Origin: Streptomyces stelliscabiei
Lineage (GTDB): Bacteria > Actinomycetota > Actinomycetes > Streptomycetales > Streptomycetaceae
Assembly: GCF_014873495.1 (NCBI RefSeq)
Contig: NZ_JADBGF010000001.1
Coordinates: forward strand, 2,790,001-2,854,000
DNA length: 64,000 nt
Direction: 5' to 3'
Shown in pieces: positions 53,194-62,726 of this stretch. The notes beneath the pieces are model-generated. The model did not search any database and was not told the origin of the DNA. It saw nothing but the letters and a program-made list of their open reading frames with translations. The position numbers and the translations under genes were made by a program. Position 1 is the stretch's first letter; every line of letters starts with the position of its first letter.

Positions 53194-53963
53194 CAGTCCA
53201 GCCAGACATATCCCGCGAGTCGCCCTGTGGCGCCGTCGCGGCGGTACGAGAAGTGATCGCGCGACTCCAGCGTGCACACCGGTGACTGCTCCCGGTCGTG
53301 CACCCCGAGGCGCTCCAGCTGTGCGTGCACTCCGGCGCACACATCCACGGACGGCGTGCCCCAACTGGTCTCGGCGTACGCGGCCGGCTCGACGGTGGCC
53401 ACCTCGGCGCGCATCGCTTCGGGCACTTCGTAGCACCGGCCGCAGACGGCGGGTCCGGTCCGGGCGACGATCCGGGCGGGCTCGGCGCCGAGTTCGGTCA
53501 TGGCCCGAACGGCGGCGGGGACGACCCCGGCGACCATGCCGGGCCGGCCCGCGTGGGCTGCGGCCGCGACCCCGGCGACGGGGTCGGTCAGCAGGACGGG
53601 TACGCAGTCGGCGGTGAGGACGGCGAGGGCGAGACCGCGCCGGGTGGTGACGATCGCGTCGACGGACGGGATGTCGCCGGAACCGGATCCTGAGCCCGGG
53701 CCCGGGCCCGGGCCGGAGCCGGAACCCCAGGGTCCGTCGACCACGGCCACGTCCGCGCCGTGCACCTGGTTCATCCAGACGACCCGGTCCGGTTCCAGAC
53801 CCAGCGACTTGGCCGCCAGCTCCCGGTTCGTCGTCACGGCGCCGGCGTCGTCCCCGACCGCCCCGCCGAGATTGAGCTGCTCATACGGAGCGGCGCTCAC
53901 CCCGCCCCACCTGTCGGTGAAGGCGAAGTGCGCGCCGCCCACGTGCTCGTGCCGTCCTATCAC
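53193..53963 (-). CDS. pgeF: PgeF/YfiH peptidoglycan editing factor (laccase domain)
   Basis: A 256-residue laccase-domain protein. The metal site residues are seen in [28 protein letters not shown] and [11 protein letters not shown]. In E. coli, YfiH removes misplaced amino acids from UDP-MurNAc peptides. Unusually, residues about 78-96 form a Gly/Ser/Pro repeat ([17 protein letters not shown]) within the usual loop before [10 protein letters not shown]. The ATG overlaps the ftsZ stop (ATGA). Confidence 0.9.
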   Translation of the reverse strand: MIGRHEHVGGAHFAFTDRWGGVSAAPYEQLNLGGAVGDDAGAVTTNRELAAKSLGLEPDRVVWMNQVHGADVAVVDGPWGSGSGPGPGPGSGSGSGDIPSVDAIVTTRRGLALAVLTADCVPVLLTDPVAGVAAAAHAGRPGMVAGVVPAAVRAMTELGAEPARIVARTGPAVCGRCYEVPEAMRAEVATVEPAAYAETSWGTPSVDVCAGVHAQLERLGVHDREQSPVCTLESRDHFSYRRDGATGRLAGYVWLD

Positions 53964-55150
53964 TTGAGGAAGTCCGGCACGTCCAGCTCCTCCGCCGCAC
54001 TGTCCGAGTAGGACCGGGACGGCGGGACCGGCGGGGCGACGGGCACCTCGGTCACCGGCTCCGGGGCGGGCGCCGGCTCCTCCTTCGGCTTGACGCTGCC
54101 GAGCGAGCCGAAGGACGGCCGGCTCTCGGCGGGCCGGACCGGCGCCGGCTCCTCGCGCTTGGCCGCGGCCGAGCCGAGGATGTTGTCCCGCTTGGCCGGG
54201 GGCTGGCCGCCGTCGAACCCGGCCGCGATGACCGTGACCCGAACCTCGTCGCCGAGCGCGTCGTCGATGACCGCGCCGAAGATGATGTTGGCCTCGGGGT
54301 GGGCGGCCTCGCTGACCAGCTGCGCGGCCTCGTTGATCTCGAACAGACCGAGGTCGGAGCCACCGGAGATGGAGAGCAGCACGCCCCGGGCGCCGTCGAT
54401 GGACGCCTCCAGCAGCGGCGAGGAGATCGCCATCTCGGCGGCGGCCACCGCGCGGTCGTCGCCGCGGGCCGAGCCGATGCCCATGAGGGCCGAACCGGCC
54501 TCGGACATCACGGACTTGACGTCGGCGAAGTCGAGGTTGATCAGGCCGGGCGTGGTGATGAGGTCGGTGATGCCCTGGACACCGGAGAGCAGGACCTGGT
54601 CGGCCGACTTGAAGGCGTCCAGCACCGAGACCTGGCGGTCCGAGATGGACAGCAGCCGGTCGTTCGGGATGACGATGAGGGTGTCGACCTCTTCGCGGAG
54701 TTCCGCGATGCCGTCCTCGGCCTGGTTGGCGCGGCGGCGGCCCTCGAAGGTGAAGGGGCGGGTGACCACGCCGATGGTGAGGGCGCCCAGCGAGCGGGCG
54801 ATGTTGGCCACGACGGGCGCGCCGCCGGTGCCGGTGCCGCCGCCCTCGCCGGCCGTCACGAAGACCATGTCGGCCCCCTTGAGGACCTCCTCGATCTCCT
54901 CGCGGTGGTCCTCGGCCGCCTTGCGGCCGACGGCCGGGTTGGCACCGGCGCCGAGTCCGCGGGTGAGTTCGCGGCCGACGTCGAGCTTGACGTCGGCGTC
55001 GCTCATCAACAGAGCTTGCGCGTCGGTGTTGATGGCGATGAACTCGACGCCCTTGAGACCGACCTCGATCATCCGGTTGATGGCATTGACACCACCGCCG
55101 CCGACACCGATGACTTTGATGACTGCGAGGTAGTTCTGCGGTGCTGCCAC
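53960..55150 (-). CDS. ftsZ: Cell division GTPase FtsZ
   Basis: A 396-residue tubulin homologue forming the Z ring for vegetative crosswalls and sporulation septa. The GTP-binding loop [10 protein letters not shown] is at residues 101-110, with the catalytic T7-loop at [21 protein letters not shown] variable Pro/Ala/Glu linker ends in the peptide DVPDFLK, which binds SepF and FtsW. The GTG at 55150 has GAGAGG upstream. A promoter candidate at 55310-55339 and an inverted repeat at 55249-55273 lie in the leader; in S. coelicolor one ftsZ promoter is sporulation-controlled. Confidence 0.98.
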   Translation of the reverse strand: MAAPQNYLAVIKVIGVGGGGVNAINRMIEVGLKGVEFIAINTDAQALLMSDADVKLDVGRELTRGLGAGANPAVGRKAAEDHREEIEEVLKGADMVFVTAGEGGGTGTGGAPVVANIARSLGALTIGVVTRPFTFEGRRRANQAEDGIAELREEVDTLIVIPNDRLLSISDRQVSVLDAFKSADQVLLSGVQGITDLITTPGLINLDFADVKSVMSEAGSALMGIGSARGDDRAVAAAEMAISSPLLEASIDGARGVLLSISGGSDLGLFEINEAAQLVSEAAHPEANIIFGAVIDDALGDEVRVTVIAAGFDGGQPPAKRDNILGSAAAKREEPAPVRPAESRPSFGSLGSVKPKEEPAPAPEPVTEVPVAPPVPPSRSYSDSAAEELDVPDFLK

Positions 55151-55248
55151 GTCGAAGGCCTCTCGCCTCGAGTTACGTGTCGCCGCTTCGCGGGGTACCC
55201 GTGATGCGACGACTGATGCCGAAGTGGGACGGTCCGAACGCCGACCCG

Positions 55249-55273
55249 AACCCTAACGCTGAAGTTTAGGGTT
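55249..55273. promoter_or_regulatory. Inverted repeat upstream of ftsZ
   Basis: AACCCTAA (55249-55256) and TTAGGGTT (55266-55273) are perfect 8-base arms around nine bases. It is AT-richer than its surroundings and lies between the candidate promoter and ftsZ, so it is a candidate operator or RNA hairpin. Confidence 0.5.
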
Positions 55274-55309
55274 ACCAGTGTGACTGTTCCTTGGACTCTT
55301 CCGAACAGG

Positions 55310-55339
55310 ACACTAAGTCGACAAGTGGCGCACGTTCAA
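55310..55339 (-). promoter_or_regulatory. Candidate ftsZ promoter
   Basis: Minus strand: TTGAAC (-35, 55334-55339), an 18-base spacer and TAGTGT (-10, 55310-55315). The leader to ftsZ would be about 150 bases. Confidence 0.55.
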
Positions 55340-55429
55340 CGAACACGCCGAACCTCCCGTTTTTCTTTTCACCCTATGTGATCAGGCATAGCGATGCCCA
55401 ACCAGGGTGCTGGCCTGCACGGATGCGCG

Positions 55430-56233
55430 TCAACTCCCTGATGACGCGGGCGCGGTGGGGGCGCTCACGTCGAAGTGCCCGGCGTCCGGGGCGGCTTTGA
55501 TCAGGGCGGCGAGCGCGCGGGCCTTCGCGCGCCCCTTCTCCGCACTTCCCCACGCGACGGTGCGGTCCCCGGTCAACTCCAGCGTGATGGAGTCGTAGGA
55601 ACGGACCTTGACGACCCTGGTCTCGTGCGCGATCACGGCCGGAATGTCACCGGCGACCCGTACGGCCCCCCGTACGAGCCGGTCCTCGCCGAATCGCCGC
55701 GGACCGGCGGCGGACGTACCCGACCGGGTCACCGCCAATTCCAGTACGGGAACCCCTTCCGGGGCGCGCGAAACCGTGGCAAAACGCACCCCTTTCGCGT
55801 CCACTTCGACGTACTTGCCCGCATTTCCGGCCGCTTCGACAATCAGGACCGGAGTACGTTCGCGCACTTTCAGCCCGATTCCGTGGGGCCAGGAACGGGT
55901 GACCGCGACCGAGTCGATTCGCGGCAATTTCCGCAGCAGACGTGACTCGATCCCGTCGAGGTCGACGGAAATCAGCGGATCGCCGAGCGGTACGGCGGCG
56001 GCCCGGCGCACCTCCCCCACGGTGAGCACGCGGGTACCCGACACGGACACCCGCTCCGCCCGCAGCCACGAGGAGCCGTACAGGGCCCAGACCGAGGCGC
56101 CGCCGATCAGCGCGAGAGCGACCGCGACGGCGATCAGCACCCGGGGGCCGGGGAGCCGCCGCCGGGGCGGCGGGCCGGGGTCCAGATCCTCGTCTGCGCC
56201 GCGTTCGGCGGTGGTCGGTCCGGCCACGCCCAC
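55430..56233 (-). CDS. ftsQ: Cell division protein FtsQ
   Basis: A 267-residue bitopic protein. A cytoplasmic Pro/Arg-rich stretch, one helix (RVLIAVAVALALIGGASVWAL), then the POTRA domain (LRAERVSVSGTRVLTVGEVR) and FtsQ domain (WPHGIGLKVRERTPVLIVEA) outside. It links FtsL/DivIC to the septal synthase. Two close GTG starts (56233, 56227) share the AGGAGAGGGA Shine-Dalgarno. In Streptomyces FtsQ is needed for sporulation septa but not for growth. murC, often next to it elsewhere, is missing. Confidence 0.92.
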   Translation of the reverse strand: MGVAGPTTAERGADEDLDPGPPPRRRLPGPRVLIAVAVALALIGGASVWALYGSSWLRAERVSVSGTRVLTVGEVRRAAAVPLGDPLISVDLDGIESRLLRKLPRIDSVAVTRSWPHGIGLKVRERTPVLIVEAAGNAGKYVEVDAKGVRFATVSRAPEGVPVLELAVTRSGTSAAGPRRFGEDRLVRGAVRVAGDIPAVIAHETRVVKVRSYDSITLELTGDRTVAWGSAEKGRAKARALAALIKAAPDAGHFDVSAPTAPASSGS

Positions 56234-56285
56234 TCCCTCTCCTGGCCCGGTTCGCCTCCGGGCGCCTCAGCCGGCGAACCGCTCC

Positions 56286-57383
56286 CTAGCGGTGTCCACG
56301 CCTGGCGGCGATCGCCTCGTACACCATCCCGACGAGCAGGTCGTCGGCGTCCCTGCGGCCGAACTCGCTGGCCGCGCGGGACATCTCGTAGAGCCGGTGC
56401 GGGTCGGCGAGGACGGGCAGGACGTTCTGCTGCACCCACTGGGGCGTCAGCTCCGCGTCGTCGACCAGCAGTCCGCCGCCGGCCTTGACCACCGGCTGGG
56501 CGTTCAGTCGCTGTTCGCCGTTGCCGATGGGCAGCGGGACGTAGGCGGCCGGGAGCCCGACGGCGGAGAGTTCGGCGACGGTCATCGCGCCCGCGCGGCA
56601 GAGCATCATGTCGGCCGCGGCGTACGCGAGGTCCATCCGGTCCACGTACGGTACCGGGATGTACGGGGGCATCCCCGGCATCTGGTGCACCTGCGGCAGT
56701 TCGTTCTTCGGGCCGACCGCGTGCAGGATCTGGATCCCGGCCTGCTGGAGGTAGGGCGCGACCTGCTGGACGACCTCGTTGAGGCGGCGGGCGCCCTGGG
56801 AGCCGCCGGAGACCAGCAGGGTCGGCAGGTTCGGGTCGAGGCCGAACATCGCGCGGGCCTCGGGGCGGGCGGCGGCCCGGTCGAGGGTGGCGATGGCGCG
56901 GCGCAGCGGGATGCCGATGTAGCGGGCGTCACGGAGCTTGCTGTCCGGGGTGGAGACGGCGACCTGGGCCGCGTACCGGGAGCCGATCTTGTTGGCGAGG
57001 CCGGGGCGGGCGTTGGCCTCGTGGACGATGATCGGCACGCCGAGGCGCTTGGCGGCCAGATAGCCGGGCAGGGCGACGTAGCCGCCGAAGCCGACGACGG
57101 CGTCGGCCTTGGTGCGCTCCAGGATCTGCTCGGTCGCCTTGATCGTGCCGCGCAGCCGGCCGGGCACGGTGATCAGCTCGGGGGTGGGCTTGCGCGGCAG
57201 CGGCACGGCGGGGATCAGCGCGAGTTCGTAGCCGCGCTCGGGGACGAGGCGTGTTTCGAGGCCGCGCTCCGTGCCCAGGGCCGTGATGCCCACGGTCGGG
57301 TCCTGCCTGCGCAGGGCGTCCGCGAGCGCGAGCGCGGGCTCGATGTGACCGGCGGTTCCGCCACCGGCGAGTACGACATGCAC
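56286..57383 (-). CDS. murG: MurG, lipid II synthase
   Basis: A 365-residue GT-B glycosyltransferase that adds GlcNAc to lipid I to make lipid II. The N-terminal Gly loop is LAGGGTAGHIEPALALADAL; the UDP-GlcNAc site has LVSGGSQGARRLNE and CRAGAMTVAELSAVGLPAAY. It starts with GTG at 57383, six bases after the ftsW stop, in the order ftsW-murG-ftsQ. Confidence 0.96.
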   Translation of the reverse strand: MHVVLAGGGTAGHIEPALALADALRRQDPTVGITALGTERGLETRLVPERGYELALIPAVPLPRKPTPELITVPGRLRGTIKATEQILERTKADAVVGFGGYVALPGYLAAKRLGVPIIVHEANARPGLANKIGSRYAAQVAVSTPDSKLRDARYIGIPLRRAIATLDRAAARPEARAMFGLDPNLPTLLVSGGSQGARRLNEVVQQVAPYLQQAGIQILHAVGPKNELPQVHQMPGMPPYIPVPYVDRMDLAYAAADMMLCRAGAMTVAELSAVGLPAAYVPLPIGNGEQRLNAQPVVKAGGGLLVDDAELTPQWVQQNVLPVLADPHRLYEMSRAASEFGRRDADDLLVGMVYEAIAARRGHR

Positions 57384-57389
57384 CGAAAT

Positions 57390-58739
57390 TCACCGCTCTC
57401 CGGACGAACGTGCCGAGACACGCCGTCGCATCGTGTTCCATCTCCCTGGCCCCGAAGGGCCGCCGCCACGCTTTCTACCAAAGCGGGGTTGCCGCATGGC
57501 CAGCGCCGCCCGCGCCGCGGGTTCGTCGCGCGCGAAGGCGATCAGCAACCCGATGGCGAACATGGTCGGCAGCAGGGCGGACCCTCCGTAGGAGAACAGC
57601 GGGAGCGGGACTCCGGCGATCGGCAGCAGACCGAGCACCGCACCGATGTTGATCACTGCCTGAGCGGTGATCCAGGTGGTCACGCCTCCCGCGGCATACC
57701 TGACGAAGGGGTCCTCCGTGCGTCCGGCCACGCGGATACCCGCATAGCCTAGAGCCGCGAAGAGGGCGAGCACCGACAGCGTCCCCGCGAGGCCCAGTTC
57801 CTCGCCGGTGACGGCGAAGATGAAGTCGGTGTGCGCTTCCGGGAGTTGGCCCCATTTTTCCACACTGGCGCCCAGTCCCGAGCCGAAGATACCGCCCGAG
57901 GCCAGCGCGTAGATGCCGTGCACGGCCTGCCAGCAGTCGGCGCCGTCGGTACGGGGTTCGGTGGCTCCGATGCAGGCCAGGCGGGCCATACGGTTCTCGC
58001 TGGTCCTGATCAGGACGAACCCGATGAGCCCGGCCACGGACAGCACGCCCACGAACAGCCGCGTCGGCGCCCCGGCCAGCCACAGCAGGCCGAACAGGAT
58101 CGCCGTGAGAATGATCGCGGTGCCCATGTCACCGCCGAGCATGATCAGCCCGAGCAGCATGAACGCCACCGGCACGAGCGGCACGAGCATGTGCTTCCAC
58201 TGGGTCAGCAGCCGCTTGTCCTCCTTGCGGGCCATCAGGTCGGCGCCCCAGAGCACCAGCGCCAGCTTGCCGAACTCGCTGGGCTGGATCTGGAAGGAGC
58301 CGCCGATGGCGATCCAGTTCTGGTTGCCGTTGATCGACTGCCCTATTCCGGGCACCTGAACCAGGGCCATCAGGAACACACAGCCGGCCAGCAGCGGGTA
58401 GGCCAGCGCCCGGTGCAGCTTGACCGGCATCCGCGAGGCCGCGAGCAGCAGCGCGGTGCCGATCGCGGCCGCGAGGAACTGCTTGCGGAAGAAGAAGGTC
58501 CCCGGCAGCGACTTCTGCAGCGCCGTGATCTGCGAGGCCGAGTAGACCATCACCAGGCCCAGCACGGTGATCAGCAGGCTGCCGCCGAGGATCAGGTAGT
58601 AGGCGGTCAGCGGCCGGTCCCAGGCCTTGCGTGCCCGGGTGAGCAGCCGCCGCACGGGGTTCTCGCGCGGCGGCCGGGAGACGGGCGGCCGTCGTGTGAC
58701 GCGCTGGAGGGGCGCACGGCTCGTACGGCTACCGGGCAT
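57390..58739 (-). CDS. ftsW: FtsW, SEDS septal peptidoglycan polymerase
   Basis: A 449-residue SEDS protein with ten membrane helices. The N-terminal 40 residues are basic and disordered. WIAIGGSFQIQPSEFGKLAL is the SEDS core with the key catalytic region, then LLPIAGVPLPLFSYGGSALL. It polymerises septal glycan together with a class B PBP (FtsI). The C-terminal tail is Arg/Gly-rich. It lies 88 bases downstream of murD and is coupled to murG by a 6-base gap. Confidence 0.95.
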   Translation of the reverse strand: MPGSRTSRAPLQRVTRRPPVSRPPRENPVRRLLTRARKAWDRPLTAYYLILGGSLLITVLGLVMVYSASQITALQKSLPGTFFFRKQFLAAAIGTALLLAASRMPVKLHRALAYPLLAGCVFLMALVQVPGIGQSINGNQNWIAIGGSFQIQPSEFGKLALVLWGADLMARKEDKRLLTQWKHMLVPLVPVAFMLLGLIMLGGDMGTAIILTAILFGLLWLAGAPTRLFVGVLSVAGLIGFVLIRTSENRMARLACIGATEPRTDGADCWQAVHGIYALASGGIFGSGLGASVEKWGQLPEAHTDFIFAVTGEELGLAGTLSVLALFAALGYAGIRVAGRTEDPFVRYAAGGVTTWITAQAVINIGAVLGLLPIAGVPLPLFSYGGSALLPTMFAIGLLIAFARDEPAARAALAMRQPRFGRKRGGGPSGPGRWNTMRRRVSARSSGER

Positions 58740-58827
58740 CGGGGGCGCCCTCGCCGCCGACCGAACGGATCCGTGTCACGCGTCCCTCCCAGGGTCACCC
58801 GGCGCCGCCAGGATAGGCCGGGCCGGG

Positions 58828-60240
58828 TCAGCCGTCCGCGGGGGAGAGTTCGCGCACAGCCTCCGCGAACGCCTCCCCACGCTTGTTGTAGTTGACGAAC
58901 ATGTCCATCGACGCACAGGCCGGCGCCAGGAGCACGGTGTCGCCCGCCCGCGCCAGCGTCCGCGCCTCGCGGACGGCGGCGAGCATCGCCCCAGTGTCGG
59001 TCCGGTCGAGGTCGACCACCGGCACTTCGGGCGCGTGTCGCGCGAGCGCTTCCCGGATCAGCGCGCGGTCCGCGCCGATCAGCACGGCGCCCCGCAGCCG
59101 CCCGGCCGCACCGGCGACGAGTTCGTCGAAGGTCGCGCCCTTGGCGAGTCCGCCCGCGATCCACACGATCGACTCGTAGGCGGCCAACGAGGCCTGCGCC
59201 GCGTGCGTGTTGGTGGCCTTGGAGTCGTCGATGTACGCGACGCCGTCCACGTCGGCCACGTGCGCGATGCGGTGCGCGTCCGGCGTGAAGGCCCGCAGGC
59301 CGTCCCGTACGGCCGCGGCGGGCACCCCGTAGGCGCGGGCGAGGGCGGCCGCGGCGAGGGCGTTGGCGATGTTGTGGGGGGCCGGCGGGTTCACGTCCGA
59401 GACCTCGGCGAGTTCCTGGGCGTTCTTCTGCCGGTTCTCGACGAAGGCGCGGTCGACCAGGATGCCGTCGACGACGCCCAGTTGGGACGGCCCCGGGGTG
59501 CCGAGCGTGAACCCGACGGCCCGGCAGCCCTCCTCGACGTCCGCCTCGCGCACCAGATCCTCGGTCGCCTTGTCGGCCAGGTTGTAGACGCAGGCGACCC
59601 GGTTGCCCTCGTAGACGCGGCCCTTGTCGGCGGCGTACGCCTCCATGGAGCCGTGCCAGTCGAGGTGGTCGGGGGCGAGGTTGAGGACGGCGGCGGAGTG
59701 GGCGCGCAGCGAGGGCGCCCAGTGGAGCTGGTAGCTGGACAGCTCGACGGCCAGGACGTCGTAGGGCTCGTCGCCGAGGACCACGTCCAGCAGCGAGACC
59801 CCGATGTTCCCGACGGCGGCCGTGCGCAGGCCCGCGGCCTCCAGGATGGAGGCGAGCATCTGGACGGTGGTGGTCTTGCCGTTGGTGCCCGTGACGGCCA
59901 GCCAGGGGGCTGCGTCGGGCCCCCGGAGCCGCCAGGCCAGCTCGACGTCGCCCCAGATCTCCAGGCCGGCCGCGCGGGCCGCGTCGAACAGCGGCTTGTC
60001 GGGCTTCCAGCCGGGGGCGGTGACGACGAGTTCGGTGCCCTCGGGCAGGGTGGCGCCGTCGCCGAGGCGCACGGTGATGCCGAGCGCCTCCAGGTCGGCC
60101 GCCTGGGCACGGGCGCGTTCGTCGTCGCCGTCGTTGACGACGGTGACGGCCGCGCCGAGGCCGTGCAGGACCTTGGCCGCCGGGATGCCCGAGACGCCGA
60201 GCCCGGCGACGGTGACGCGCTTGCCCTGCCAGTCGGTCAC
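58828..60240 (-). CDS. murD: UDP-MurNAc-L-Ala:D-Glu ligase
   Basis: A 470-residue Mur ligase that adds D-Glu to UDP-MurNAc-L-Ala. The Rossmann N-terminus [17 protein letters not shown] is followed by the ATP site [20 protein letters not shown], then [20 protein letters not shown] and [19 protein letters not shown]. The GTG overlaps the mraY stop (GTGA); an upstream long frame is spurious. Confidence 0.96.
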   Translation of the reverse strand: MTDWQGKRVTVAGLGVSGIPAAKVLHGLGAAVTVVNDGDDERARAQAADLEALGITVRLGDGATLPEGTELVVTAPGWKPDKPLFDAARAAGLEIWGDVELAWRLRGPDAAPWLAVTGTNGKTTTVQMLASILEAAGLRTAAVGNIGVSLLDVVLGDEPYDVLAVELSSYQLHWAPSLRAHSAAVLNLAPDHLDWHGSMEAYAADKGRVYEGNRVACVYNLADKATEDLVREADVEEGCRAVGFTLGTPGPSQLGVVDGILVDRAFVENRQKNAQELAEVSDVNPPAPHNIANALAAAALARAYGVPAAAVRDGLRAFTPDAHRIAHVADVDGVAYIDDSKATNTHAAQASLAAYESIVWIAGGLAKGATFDELVAGAAGRLRGAVLIGADRALIREALARHAPEVPVVDLDRTDTGAMLAAVREARTLARAGDTVLLAPACASMDMFVNYNKRGEAFAEAVRELSPADG

Positions 60241-61310
60241 TTGTCGGCCGCCCATCCCGCGTAGAAGAGGCCCAGTCCGACGATCACACAGATGCCCTGG
60301 ATGATCCAGAAACGGACCACGACAAGGACCTCGGACCAGCCCTTGAGCTCGAAGTGGTGCTGGAGCGGGGCCATGCGGAAGACCCGCTTGCCGGTCAGCT
60401 TGAAGGAGCCGACCTGGATGACGACCGACATCGTGATGAGGACGAACAGACCGCCGAGGAGCGCGAGCAGCAGCTCGGTGCGCGAGCAGATCGCGAGACC
60501 GGCGAGCGCGCCGCCGAGGGCCAGCGAACCGGTGTCGCCCATGAAGATCTTCGCGGGCGAGGTGTTCCACCACAGGAAGCCCAGGCAGGCGCCCATCAGC
60601 GCGGAGGCCACGATCGCCAGGTCGAGCGGATCTCGTACCTCGTAGCAGGCGGAGGGGTTGGTCAGGGTCTGCGTGTTGGCGCAGGACTCCTGGAACTGCC
60701 AGACGCCGATGAAGGTGTACGCGCCGAAGACGAGGACGGAGGCGCCGGTGGCGAGGCCGTCCAGACCGTCGGTCAGGTTCACGCCGTTCGACATGGCGAG
60801 GATCATGAACAGTGCCCAGATGACGAACAGCACCGGGCCGATGGTCCAGCCGAAGTCCTGGACGAAGGAGATCTTCGTGGAGGCCGGCGTCTGGTCGCGG
60901 GCGTCCGGGAACTGCAGCGCCAGGACCGCGAAGCCGATGCCGACGATCAGCTGGCCGGCCATCTTCGCCTTGGCCCGCAGACCGAGCGAACGGCGCTTGA
61001 CGATCTTGATGTAGTCGTCGAGGAAGCCGACGAGACCCATGCCCGCCATCAGGCCGAGCACCAGCAGACCGGAGAAGGTCGGCGGCTGTCCCGAGATCAC
61101 CTTGGCGAGGAAGTACGCGACGACCGTCGCCAGGATGAAGGCGATACCACCCATGGTCGGCGTACCGCGCTTGCTGGCGTGCTCGCGCGGGCCGTCGTCG
61201 CGGATGTACTGGCCGTAGCCCTTGCGGGCCAGCAGCTTGATCAGCAGCGGCGTGCCGACCAGGGTCAGGAAGAGGCCAATGACTCCTGCGAACAGGATCT
61301 GATTCATCAT
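60237..61310 (-). CDS. mraY: Phospho-MurNAc-pentapeptide transferase
   Basis: A 357-residue integral enzyme with ten helices that moves phospho-MurNAc-pentapeptide onto undecaprenyl phosphate to make lipid I. Catalytic Asp residues lie in [19 protein letters not shown] and [16 protein letters not shown]; the C-terminal [15 protein letters not shown] carries the HHFE motif. The ATG overlaps the murF stop (ATGA), with a second ATG three bases on. Confidence 0.97.
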   Translation of the reverse strand: MMNQILFAGVIGLFLTLVGTPLLIKLLARKGYGQYIRDDGPREHASKRGTPTMGGIAFILATVVAYFLAKVISGQPPTFSGLLVLGLMAGMGLVGFLDDYIKIVKRRSLGLRAKAKMAGQLIVGIGFAVLALQFPDARDQTPASTKISFVQDFGWTIGPVLFVIWALFMILAMSNGVNLTDGLDGLATGASVLVFGAYTFIGVWQFQESCANTQTLTNPSACYEVRDPLDLAIVASALMGACLGFLWWNTSPAKIFMGDTGSLALGGALAGLAICSRTELLLALLGGLFVLITMSVVIQVGSFKLTGKRVFRMAPLQHHFELKGWSEVLVVVRFWIIQGICVIVGLGLFYAGWAADK

Positions 61311-62722
61311 CGGGCGGCGACCTCACCCTCGTTGCCGCTGTCGAGCAGCGCCTGCGCCACGCTCTCGAGCCCGACCGACCGGGACGCCTTCACGAGCACG
61401 ACGTCCCCCGGGCGCAACTGACTGCGCAACAGGTCGATCGCCGCCTGTGCGTCGGACACGTGCACCGACTCCTCACCCCACGAACCCTCGTTATATGCGC
61501 CCAGTTGCAGCCAGGACGCTTCCCTGCCCCCGACCGCGACGAGCTTGCCGACATTGAGCCGGACGGCGAGCCGTCCGACCGCGTCGTGCTCGGCGAGCGA
61601 TTCGTCCCCGAGCTCGGCCATCTTGCCGAGCACCGCCCAGGTCCGCCGCCCCTTGCCCATGGCTGCGAGGGCGCGCAGAGCGGCCCTCATGGACTCGGGG
61701 TTCGCGTTGTAGGCGTCGTTGACGACCGTCACGCCGTCCGGGCGCTCGGTGACCTCCATGCGCCAGCGGGAGAGGGAGCCCGCCTCGGAGAGCGCGGTGG
61801 CGATCTCGTCTGCGGACATGCCCAGCTCATGGGCGACGGCGGCCGCGGCGAGCGCGTTCGACACGTGGTGCTCACCGTACAGGCGCATGGTCACATCGCT
61901 TGCACCGGAGGGTGTGTGAAGCCTGAAGGCGGGCTGTCCGGCGTCCGTGAGCGTCACGTTCTCGGCGCGTACGTCCGCTTCGCCGGACTCTCCGAAGAGG
62001 ATCACCCGGGCCTTCGTACGGGACGCCATGGCCCGCACGAGGGGGTCGTCGGCGTTGAGGATCGCCACGCCGCCCTCCTGCGCGGACGGCAGGGCCTCCA
62101 CCAGCTCGCCCTTGGCCTGCGCGATCTGTTCGCGGCCGCCGAACTCGCCGATGTGGGCGGTGCCGACGTTCAGGACGAGGCCGATCCTCGGCGGGGTCAG
62201 GTCGGTGAGGTACCGGATGTGGCCGATGCCCCGGGCGCCCATCTCCAGCACCAGGAAACGGGTCTCCTCGGTGGCGCTGAGCGCGGTGAGGGGCAGCCCG
62301 ATCTCGTTGTTGAGGGAGCCGGGCGTGAACACGGTCGGCGCCTTGCGCTGGAGCACCTGGGCGACGAGGTCCTTGGTGCTGGTCTTGCCCGCGGAGCCGG
62401 TGAGGGCCACGAGGGTCGTGCCGAGCTTGCGGACGACGTGCCGGGCGAGGGCGCCGAGCGACGCCTGGACGTCGGGCACCACGATCGCGGGCACGCCGAC
62501 GGGACGGGACGCCAGCACCGCTGCCGCACCCGCCTCGACGACCGCGGCCGCGAAGTCGTGTCCGTCCACGCGCTCGCCCGCGAAGGCGACGAAGAGGCTG
62601 CCGGGAACCACCTCACGGGAGTCCCGGACGACCGGTCCGGTGACCAGCGCCGACGGATCCGGTATGTCGTGCGTCTGCCCGCCGACGACTTCTGCGATCT
62701 CGGCGAGAGAGAGGGCGATCAC
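61307..62722 (-). CDS. murF: UDP-MurNAc-tripeptide:D-Ala-D-Ala ligase
   Basis: A 471-residue Mur ligase that adds D-Ala-D-Ala. The ATP loop is [40 protein letters not shown] is the late DAYNANP motif specific to MurF. The GTG at 62722 follows murE by four bases. Standard length. Confidence 0.96.
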   Translation of the reverse strand: MIALSLAEIAEVVGGQTHDIPDPSALVTGPVVRDSREVVPGSLFVAFAGERVDGHDFAAAVVEAGAAAVLASRPVGVPAIVVPDVQASLGALARHVVRKLGTTLVALTGSAGKTSTKDLVAQVLQRKAPTVFTPGSLNNEIGLPLTALSATEETRFLVLEMGARGIGHIRYLTDLTPPRIGLVLNVGTAHIGEFGGREQIAQAKGELVEALPSAQEGGVAILNADDPLVRAMASRTKARVILFGESGEADVRAENVTLTDAGQPAFRLHTPSGASDVTMRLYGEHHVSNALAAAAVAHELGMSADEIATALSEAGSLSRWRMEVTERPDGVTVVNDAYNANPESMRAALRALAAMGKGRRTWAVLGKMAELGDESLAEHDAVGRLAVRLNVGKLVAVGGREASWLQLGAYNEGSWGEESVHVSDAQAAIDLLRSQLRPGDVVLVKASRSVGLESVAQALLDSGNEGEVAAR

Positions 62723-62726
62723 AAGT

